Shown here: piece after piece, positions 33,340 through 38,641 of the stretch
Layout of the letters: each line of letters starts with the position of its first letter
Numbering within the stretch: position 1 is the first letter of the stretch
DNA from: CAYWIT01 sp964458415
GTDB taxonomy: Bacteria > Pseudomonadota > Alphaproteobacteria > Micavibrionales > UBA2020
Reading direction: 5' to 3'
Length of the DNA stretch: 38,641 nt
Assembly (NCBI GenBank): GCA_964458415.1
Contig: CAYWIT010000023.1
Location: 1 to 38,641 of the forward strand
Program-made: the position numbers and the translations under genes
Notes under the pieces: model-generated
Seen by the model: only the letters and a program-made list of their open reading frames with translations
What the model was told of the DNA's origin: nothing
Database searches by the model: none

Positions 33340-33849
33340 TCACGGTGCGCGGCGGACGAGAGCTTCGATCTTTTGTGTATCAATCGTCACGGGCTGGCCG
33401 GATTTGTCGGCCATCAGGAAACCGTTGCCGCGCCAGAGACCGTCGCAAACCGAACGATAGACGCGCAGCGCCAGTGCGGCGGCCTGTTTGTCGGAGCGCA
33501 GATTGAAAGCCTTGCGGATTGTCGTGAGACTGGCATGGTCACGTTGTGACAGCGCGACATCGACGGTGCCTGTCAGGTAGGCGGTGCGCTCTTTGCTGCG
33601 GGCCAATTGTCTGGCCCCTGCCGCATCAAGAAAAGTGTCGGGGCCGGTCCAGCTGCTGCCGGTTTCAATCACAGCACCCTTGCGGCCGACATCGTTTGCG
33701 ATGGGAGCCAGAAATGCGATGGCTTGTGAAAGGGTTGCCTTGACCTGACGATTGGGGCGTGCACCGGCCTTGATGTTGAATTTTTCCGCGAGAGACAGGG
33801 TTGCGGCGAATTCGCTTTTGAGTAATGCCGTGGTTTTTTTATGTGCCAT
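33340..33849 (-). CDS. Hypothetical protein
   Basis: 169 residues, basic N-terminus (AHKKTTALLKSEF, ARPNRQVKATLSQ), no signal peptide. Regions with GPDTFLDAAGARQLARSK (about 68-85) and RVYRSVCDGLWRGNGFLMADKSG (in parts, about 128-150) are helical or mixed. It is not recognised, but the basic start could touch nucleic acid. Upstream GAGG lies about 12 bases from the ATG, so the ribosome site is weak. It lies between trcR (convergent) and rpsA; the rpsA terminator lies upstream of it, so it needs its own promoter. Confidence 0.7.
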   Translation of the reverse strand: MAHKKTTALLKSEFAATLSLAEKFNIKAGARPNRQVKATLSQAIAFLAPIANDVGRKGAVIETGSSWTGPDTFLDAAGARQLARSKERTAYLTGTVDVALSQRDHASLTTIRKAFNLRSDKQAAALALRVYRSVCDGLWRGNGFLMADKSGQPVTIDTQKIEALVRRAP

Positions 33850-33959
33850 GTTTTAGCTTGCCTCTATTTTATGGGTCTGGAAAAGGGCAATCTAGCGGAG
33901 GTTGATGATTATGTCAAGATTATCCATGAGGGGGCTCCTCGTTCGGAAGAGGGCAAGAA

Positions 33960-33989
33960 AAAACCCCTGCCGGTGAGGGCAGGGGTTTT
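33960..33989 (-). terminator. Intrinsic terminator of rpsA
   Basis: 12-bp stem AAAACCCCTGCC (33960-33971) with GGCAGGGGTTTT (33978-33989) and, on the minus strand, a T-run after it. It ends the rpsA transcript 22 bases past its stop. Confidence 0.9.
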
Positions 33990-34011
33990 ATAGTCCGGCG
34001 GATGCTGAAGA

Positions 34012-35805
34012 TTATTCTTCAGATTCCGCTTTGGTTTTCTTGGCTTTTTTAGGCGCTTCTTCGGAAGCGTCTTCGGCCTTCGCGCTTTTCTTGTGCAGGG
34101 CAGCACCAAGGATGTCGCCCAGCGAAGCGCCTGAGTCGGAAGAGCCGTATTCAGCCATCGCCTGTTTGTCTTCCTCGATTTCGCGTTGTTTGATCGAGAG
34201 CTCAAGCTTGTGCGATGCGCGGTCTACTTTAAGAACTTTTGCATCGACTTTTTCGCCAACAGCGAAACGGTCAGCGCGCTGTTCCGAGCGTTCACGGGAA
34301 AGGTCACCCTTTTTGATGAAGCCGGTCAGTTTGTCGCCGACGGCTACTTCAATGCCTTTGTCGTTCACAGCTGTAACCGTGCAGGTCACGACAGCGCCTT
34401 TGGAAACGCCGCCCAGAGCCTCTTCGAAGGGGTCGCCGGAAAGTTGCTTGATACCGAGAGAAATACGCTCTTTCTCGGGATCGATCTCGAGGATCTTGAC
34501 TTTAACCGTATCGCCTTTTTTGTAGGCCTTGATCGCGTCTTCGCCGCTTTCGCTCCAGGACAGGTCGGAAAGGTGTACCATGCCGTCGATCTGGTCGCTG
34601 ACAGCAACGAACAGGCCGAATTCGGTAATGTTGCGGATTTCACCTTCAATGACGTCGCCGGTCTTGCGCGTTTCGCCCAGGCCCTGCCATGGATTTTCCA
34701 TGCACTGCTTGAGGCCGAGACTGATACGACGCTTGGAAAGATCAACGTCGAGAACCTGCACTTCGACTTCCTGACTGGTGGAAACGATTTTGCTGGGGTG
34801 AACGTTTTTCTTGGTCCAGGACATTTCAGAAACGTGAACCAGACCTTCGATGCCGTCACCAAGCTCCACGAAAGCGCCGTAATCGGCAATATTCGTGACG
34901 CGGCCCTTGTAGCGCTGGCCGACCTTGAACTTGCCTTCGACGTTCGCCCATGGATCGGATTCCATCTGCTTCATGCCAAGGCTGATGCGCTGGCTTTCTT
35001 CGTTGAAGCGGATGATCTTGACGTTGATGGTCTGTCCGACGGACAGAACCTCGGAAGGATGGTTGATGCGCTTCCACGAGATGTCGGTCACGTGCAGCAG
35101 GCCATCGACGCCGCCGAGGTCAATAAAGGCACCGTAATCGGTGATGTTCTTGACCACGCCCTGCAGCTCCTGACCTTCCTTGAGGTTGGAAACGAGCTCG
35201 GAGCGGGCTTCGGCACGGCTTTCTTCCAGCACGGCACGGCGGGAAACGACGATGTTTCCGCGGGCCCGATCCATTTTCAGGATCATGAAAGGCTGTGGTG
35301 TACCGAACAGCGGGGAGATGTCGCGCACAGGGCGGATATCTACCTGCGATCCGGGCAGGAAGGCCACGGCGCCGCTGAGGTCAACGGTGAAGCCGCCCTT
35401 GACGCGCCCGAAAATAACGCCGGTGACGCGCTCGTTGGCCTTGTGCTGTTTCTCCAGCACGGTCCAGCTTTCTTCACGGCGCGCTTTTTCACGGCTGAGG
35501 CCAGCTTCGCCGTCTTTATTTTCCATGCGCTCGACAAAGACTTCGACTTTGTCGCCGATCTTGATCTCGGATTTTGTTCCGGCCGCGCCGAACTCGCGCA
35601 GCGGAATACGGCCTTCCGATTTCAGGCCGACGTCGAGGGTGACGAATTCGTCATCCACGCCGACAACGGTGCCTTCGACGACAGAGCCGACGAAAGATTT
35701 GACGTTCTTGAAACTTTCATTCAGAAGCGCTTCGAAGCTCTCCTTTTCGCCCGTGATGTCTTTCACGGTGACGTTTTCGATGATTTTGGTGGCTAGTTTT
35801 GCCAT
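34012..35805 (-). CDS. rpsA: 30S ribosomal protein S1
   Basis: 597-residue S1 with repeated OB-fold S1 motifs. I count six, including EGTVVGVDDEFVTLDVGLKSEGRIP, LQGVVKNITDYGAFIDLGGVDGLL and YKGRVTNIADYGAFVELGDGIEGL (in parts) and EIRNITEFGLFVAVSDQIDGM. S1 binds mRNA to the 30S subunit for initiation. An acidic and lysine-rich tail (KSAKAEDASEEAPKKAKKTKAESEE) is present. The ATG at 35805 fits the usual S1 N-terminus; a further in-frame ATG at 35844 adds 13 residues and has no better site. The promoter at 35887-35915 lies about 80 bases upstream. Confidence 0.96.
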   Translation of the reverse strand: MAKLATKIIENVTVKDITGEKESFEALLNESFKNVKSFVGSVVEGTVVGVDDEFVTLDVGLKSEGRIPLREFGAAGTKSEIKIGDKVEVFVERMENKDGEAGLSREKARREESWTVLEKQHKANERVTGVIFGRVKGGFTVDLSGAVAFLPGSQVDIRPVRDISPLFGTPQPFMILKMDRARGNIVVSRRAVLEESRAEARSELVSNLKEGQELQGVVKNITDYGAFIDLGGVDGLLHVTDISWKRINHPSEVLSVGQTINVKIIRFNEESQRISLGMKQMESDPWANVEGKFKVGQRYKGRVTNIADYGAFVELGDGIEGLVHVSEMSWTKKNVHPSKIVSTSQEVEVQVLDVDLSKRRISLGLKQCMENPWQGLGETRKTGDVIEGEIRNITEFGLFVAVSDQIDGMVHLSDLSWSESGEDAIKAYKKGDTVKVKILEIDPEKERISLGIKQLSGDPFEEALGGVSKGAVVTCTVTAVNDKGIEVAVGDKLTGFIKKGDLSRERSEQRADRFAVGEKVDAKVLKVDRASHKLELSIKQREIEEDKQAMAEYGSSDSGASLGDILGAALHKKSAKAEDASEEAPKKAKKTKAESEE

Positions 35806-35886
35806 AGTGTTGGTACTCGCTTTCAGTAGAAAATACGTCTGCAAGGCTGCCCAAGCGGCACCCGCGCCCTGCAGGCGTTGGCAAGA

Positions 35887-35915
35887 GTGATAGGGCTTTT
35901 ATGCCATGGAGTCAA
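35887..35915 (-). promoter_or_regulatory. Promoter of rpsA
   Basis: On the minus strand: TTGACT (35915-35910), 17-base spacer, TATCAC (35892-35887). The leader to the ATG at 35805 is about 75 bases. Confidence 0.55.
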
Positions 35916-36037
35916 TGAAAGAAGCCTTAAAATAAAGGATTTTGACGCAGGGAGCGTGAGAGACAGAAAGGCTCATTTGTTTTCATAAAATCAAGACGGG
36001 CTAAAGGCACATTTTTTGCATTAACTATTCAGACGGT

Positions 36038-36065
36038 TTGACACCGTTTTTGTATGCTCTACACT
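36038..36065 (+). promoter_or_regulatory. Promoter of the beta-helix protein gene
   Basis: TTGACA (36038-36043), 16-base spacer, TACACT (36060-36065). Transcription should start about 26 bases before the ATG at 36098; there is no strong ribosome site in the leader. Confidence 0.6.
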
Positions 36066-36097
36066 GAAAATACTGGGGTTTAGCGACTTGATATCTT

Positions 36098-38641
36098 ATG
36101 AATAAATATTCGTCACCACATACCGTGCTGCGCCACGGAATGCTTTCGACATCCATGCTGGTAACGCCAGTGATGGCGGCGGGATTGTTATTGCTTTCTC
36201 CCGGACCCGCCATGGCGGCTTGTACGGCAACAGCCGGAACCCCCGCCATTCCCGCCGCCGGAGCAACGGTGACCTGCGATTCTCTTTCGACGTGGCTGGC
36301 ACGGATTGGCAATAACACGACACAGGCCACGGTTAATCTGCTGGACAATGCGATTGTGGACACAACAGCGAGCAATCAAAGCGGTGTTTTTCTGGTCAAT
36401 CCTACAGTCACGCTGGGAACGAATGCGCAGATTATTGCCGAGGCGGGCGCGCTCAGTTACGGCGTTCGCTCGACGGGAGGGAGCAATGTAACACTGGGTG
36501 CCGGTGCGCTGATCAGTGGTTATTACGGCGGCATCCGGAATAGCGGTGCGGGCAGCACCGCTACGGTGACGCTGGGAACCGGTGCGGTTATCAATGGCGG
36601 GCACTATGGCATCAAGTCCGGAGCAAAGGCCAATGTGACAATGGGCGCCAATTCACAGATCAATGTGACTGGGCCTAGTATGTATGGTTATTATGCTGGC
36701 ATCAAAACAAGTACCGGAAATAGTGTTGTGACAATGGGGGATGGCGCAGTCATCAACTCGACAGAGTATGGGATTCTGGCCGCGACTGGAAGCGCCAGTA
36801 CGCTGACGGTGACAACCGGTACCGGATCGCAAATCAACGCAGCGAACTATTCCGGCATTCGTAACGTTACCGGAAATAGCGTTGTTACGCTTGGCGCGAA
36901 TTCGGAGATCAATGCCGGGGACAGGGGAATTTATACCAAATACAGCGGCAATATTACACTGGATTCCGGAGCCAAGATTCATTCGGTGGCTTCAGGTATT
37001 CAAAATGGTATTTCCTCACTCGCTAATTTGACACTGAATATGGGCTCCGGCGCCGAGATTGTCAGCTCCAGCAGCTGGGGTGTGATCGGCAGCTATGGTG
37101 GGGCTGGCGGTGTTGATACCATCACGCTTTCCGGACTGGTGCAGGGCGCGGCGGGCTCGCTTTCCTTGCGCAAGGGAGATGATAGTCTGACTTTACGCGC
37201 GGGGGCCGATCTGGTCGGCAATGCGGATGGCGGCCTTGGTACGGATACGCTGACGCTGGAGGATAGCAACAGCGAGGATGTAAATTTCGTCAATTTTGAA
37301 AATCTGGTGATGAACGGCACGTCCTGGACGCTGTCCGGCACGTCGAATTTTTCCACCGCCACGACGATCAATTCCGGCACGCTGACCAATAGCGGCAGCC
37401 TGACTTCGCCGGTGACCGTTAACAATACGGGAGCTTTTGCCAATTCCGGTACGCATTCCGGCACGGTGTTTGTGGCGAATGGCGGTGCGTTTGATAACAC
37501 GGCGACGCAGACGGGCGCTGTCACGGTCGCTACGGGCGGTGCAGTCAGCAATAGCGCGCCTGCCACGATCACCGGCGATGTGACGCTGGGCAGCGGCGTG
37601 ACCTTTGACAATCTTGGCACGGTTGTCGGAGATATTATTGCCGATGCCGGATCGTTTTTTACCAATTCCAACATCCTGACGGGCGGGATCGACACGGAAA
37701 ACGGCGCGGCCATTACTTTGGCGGATGGCGCGACAATGAATGCCGGTGCGCGAAACGGCATATATACCCCCGATGGCATCACGGTGACGATGGGTGCTGG
37801 GGCACAGCTGAATGCAGACGCGAGCGGCGTTTATTCGTCGATGGGCAATGTTGACCTGACAATGGGGGCGGGGGCGTCAATTACCGCCGGTCTGACGGGG
37901 GTTAACAGCTTTTTTGGCGATACAACGGTAACGCTTGGCAATAATGCTGAAATCAATGCCGGTACCTATGGTGTCTACGGTAAGTATAACAACAATGTGA
38001 CGCTGGGGGCCGGGGCGAAAATTCACTCCGTTAACGATGGGGTGTCCAATGGCTTGATCGGCACGGCCAATCTGACGCTGGATGTTGGTTCCGGCGCTGA
38101 AATTGTCAGTTCCACCGGAACCGGCGTTGTTGGCACGGACGGGACAGTCGGCGGGGTGGATAATCTCAACATCTCGGGCCTGGTGCAGGGCGCGATCAGA
38201 TCCCTTTTTCTGCGTGATGGCGACGATAGCGTGACGCTCCATGCAGGGGCTGATCTGGTCGGCAATGCCGATGGCGGCGACGGTACGGATACGCTGACGC
38301 TGGAAGGCAGCAACAGCGAGAACGTGAATTTTACCAATTTTGAAAATCTGGTGATGAACGGCACGGCCTGGACGCTGTCCGGCACTTCGAATTTTTCTAC
38401 CGCCACGACGATCAATTCCGGTACGCTGACCAATAGCGGCAGCCTGACTTCGCCGGTGACTGTCAGTAACGGCGGCATTTTTGCGAATACGGCAACGCAG
38501 GTGGGGGCGGTCACTGTCGATGCGGGAGGAGCGATCAGTAATAGCGCGCCTGCCACGATTACCGGCGATATGACGCTGGGCAGCGGCGTGGTTTTCGACA
38601 ACCTCGGGACGATCGCGGGGAATATCTACACGGCCATCGGT
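36098..38641 (+). CDS. Secreted repetitive beta-helix protein, autotransporter-like (3' end cut off by window)
   Basis: 848 residues visible, frame open to the last base. A long signal peptide (about 1-40) holds two hydrophobic runs and ends GPAMA|A. Everything after is low-complexity, rich in G, T, N, S and A and almost free of Cys (two, at the mature N-terminus), typical of secreted beta-helices. Units such as VTLGAGALISGYYGGI and VTLGANSEINAGDRGI repeat about every 20-27 residues. A larger module of about 348 residues, ending LTNSGSLTSPVTV, is present twice (37.2-37.4 and 38.2-38.5 kb). The C-terminal part, which would show whether it is an autotransporter (beta barrel) or another secreted adhesin, lies outside the window. 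The start is ATG 36098, with a weak ribosome site. Confidence 0.85.
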   Translation, partial: MNKYSSPHTVLRHGMLSTSMLVTPVMAAGLLLLSPGPAMAACTATAGTPAIPAAGATVTCDSLSTWLARIGNNTTQATVNLLDNAIVDTTASNQSGVFLVNPTVTLGTNAQIIAEAGALSYGVRSTGGSNVTLGAGALISGYYGGIRNSGAGSTATVTLGTGAVINGGHYGIKSGAKANVTMGANSQINVTGPSMYGYYAGIKTSTGNSVVTMGDGAVINSTEYGILAATGSASTLTVTTGTGSQINAANYSGIRNVTGNSVVTLGANSEINAGDRGIYTKYSGNITLDSGAKIHSVASGIQNGISSLANLTLNMGSGAEIVSSSSWGVIGSYGGAGGVDTITLSGLVQGAAGSLSLRKGDDSLTLRAGADLVGNADGGLGTDTLTLEDSNSEDVNFVNFENLVMNGTSWTLSGTSNFSTATTINSGTLTNSGSLTSPVTVNNTGAFANSGTHSGTVFVANGGAFDNTATQTGAVTVATGGAVSNSAPATITGDVTLGSGVTFDNLGTVVGDIIADAGSFFTNSNILTGGIDTENGAAITLADGATMNAGARNGIYTPDGITVTMGAGAQLNADASGVYSSMGNVDLTMGAGASITAGLTGVNSFFGDTTVTLGNNAEINAGTYGVYGKYNNNVTLGAGAKIHSVNDGVSNGLIGTANLTLDVGSGAEIVSSTGTGVVGTDGTVGGVDNLNISGLVQGAIRSLFLRDGDDSVTLHAGADLVGNADGGDGTDTLTLEGSNSENVNFTNFENLVMNGTAWTLSGTSNFSTATTINSGTLTNSGSLTSPVTVSNGGIFANTATQVGAVTVDAGGAISNSAPATITGDMTLGSGVVFDNLGTIAGNIYTAIG
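37301..37416 (+). repeat. Long direct repeat, copy 1
   Basis: Matches 38345-38460 with 4 mismatches in 116 bases by hand count (period 1044 bases = 348 codons). It lies inside the beta-helix gene. Such near-identity of a coding repeat points to recent duplication or gene conversion; three of the four differences fall at synonymous positions, and one (TCC/GCC) changes Ser to Ala. Confidence 0.85.
38345..38460 (+). repeat. Long direct repeat, copy 2
   Basis: Partner of 37301-37416 at a distance of 1044 bases. After it the two copies differ by a 54-base (18-codon) indel, the size of one sub-repeat unit, then resume near-identity (37551 onwards versus 38541 onwards). Confidence 0.85.

Noticed and set aside
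34186..35796. 536-codon open frame on the + strand
   Set aside because: Antisense to rpsA; the repeated look only mirrors the S1 repeats.
37093..38601. Valine/proline-rich open frames on the - strand
   Set aside because: They mirror the repetitive beta-helix gene; the + frame has a promoter, signal peptide and continuous repeats.
1..38641. Possible prophage, CRISPR, tRNA or rRNA content
   Set aside because: No repeat-spacer pattern, no integrase or capsid genes, and no tRNA- or rRNA-like segment was recognised on either strand.

Overview
The window reads as chromosomal DNA of an alphaproteobacterium, roughly mid-50s % GC by eye. The support is a lpxC-bamD-recN-ligA string, a def-fmt-truA string, an rpsA gene, a DUF1013/TrcR-type regulator (a family essentially confined to Alphaproteobacteria), an isovaleryl-CoA-dehydrogenase-type enzyme and a malic enzyme fused to a phosphotransacetylase-like domain. 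Many genes of unknown function with signal peptides or membrane segments lie between the housekeeping blocks. A deep-branching lineage such as a Micavibrio-like group is possible, but that is a guess. No rRNA, tRNA, CRISPR array, transposase, integrase or phage structural module was recognised.

Layout. 1-5.4 kb: a truncated acyl-CoA dehydrogenase (-), a small exported protein (+), and a malic enzyme-mgtE pair (-) joined by an ATGA overlap. 5.5-7.1 kb: a two-gene operon of unknown function (+). 7.1-12.7 kb: lpxC, bamD, recN and ligA on the minus strand (outer-membrane biogenesis and DNA repair/replication). 12.8-14.9 kb: a palindrome and a near-consensus sigma70 promoter, then three small genes (two exported or membrane-anchored, one distantly I78-inhibitor-like) and an ankyrin-repeat protein. 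14.9-16.8 kb: a gene-free stretch with a strong terminator hairpin, then lemA-htpX. 16.8-22.8 kb: an exported ChaN/EreA-like protein, a glycine-rich membrane protein with a proline-rich linker, a three-stem palindromic intergenic repeat, a conserved hypothetical gene, argE, an alpha/beta hydrolase, a YdcH/DUF465 small protein and a coiled-coil membrane protein. 22.9-26.5 kb: def-fmt-truA (-) with two GTGA start/stop overlaps, preceded by rmuC. 26.7-28.2 kb: a stand-alone CbxX/CfxQ-type AAA+ ATPase with an unrecognised N-terminal region. 28.3-31.8 kb: a tightly coupled cysD-cysNC-cysQ operon whose CysD and CysN are divergent from the enterobacterial type. 31.8-35.8 kb: a membrane protein, trcR, a small hypothetical gene and rpsA, separated by hairpins. 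36.1 kb to the end: the first 848 residues of a very repetitive secreted beta-helix protein that runs off the window.

How the genes work together: cysD/cysNC make ATP + sulfate into APS and PAPS, and CysQ clears PAP. Malic enzyme is a divalent-metal-dependent enzyme co-translated with an Mg2+ transporter. def and fmt act at opposite ends of N-formyl-methionine metabolism. lpxC and bamD build the outer membrane. Several unknown genes (12.9, 18.7, 22.8 and 32.4 kb) each have their own TTGAC-N17 promoter in an AT-rich leader, so they look like independently expressed accessory envelope genes rather than operon members.
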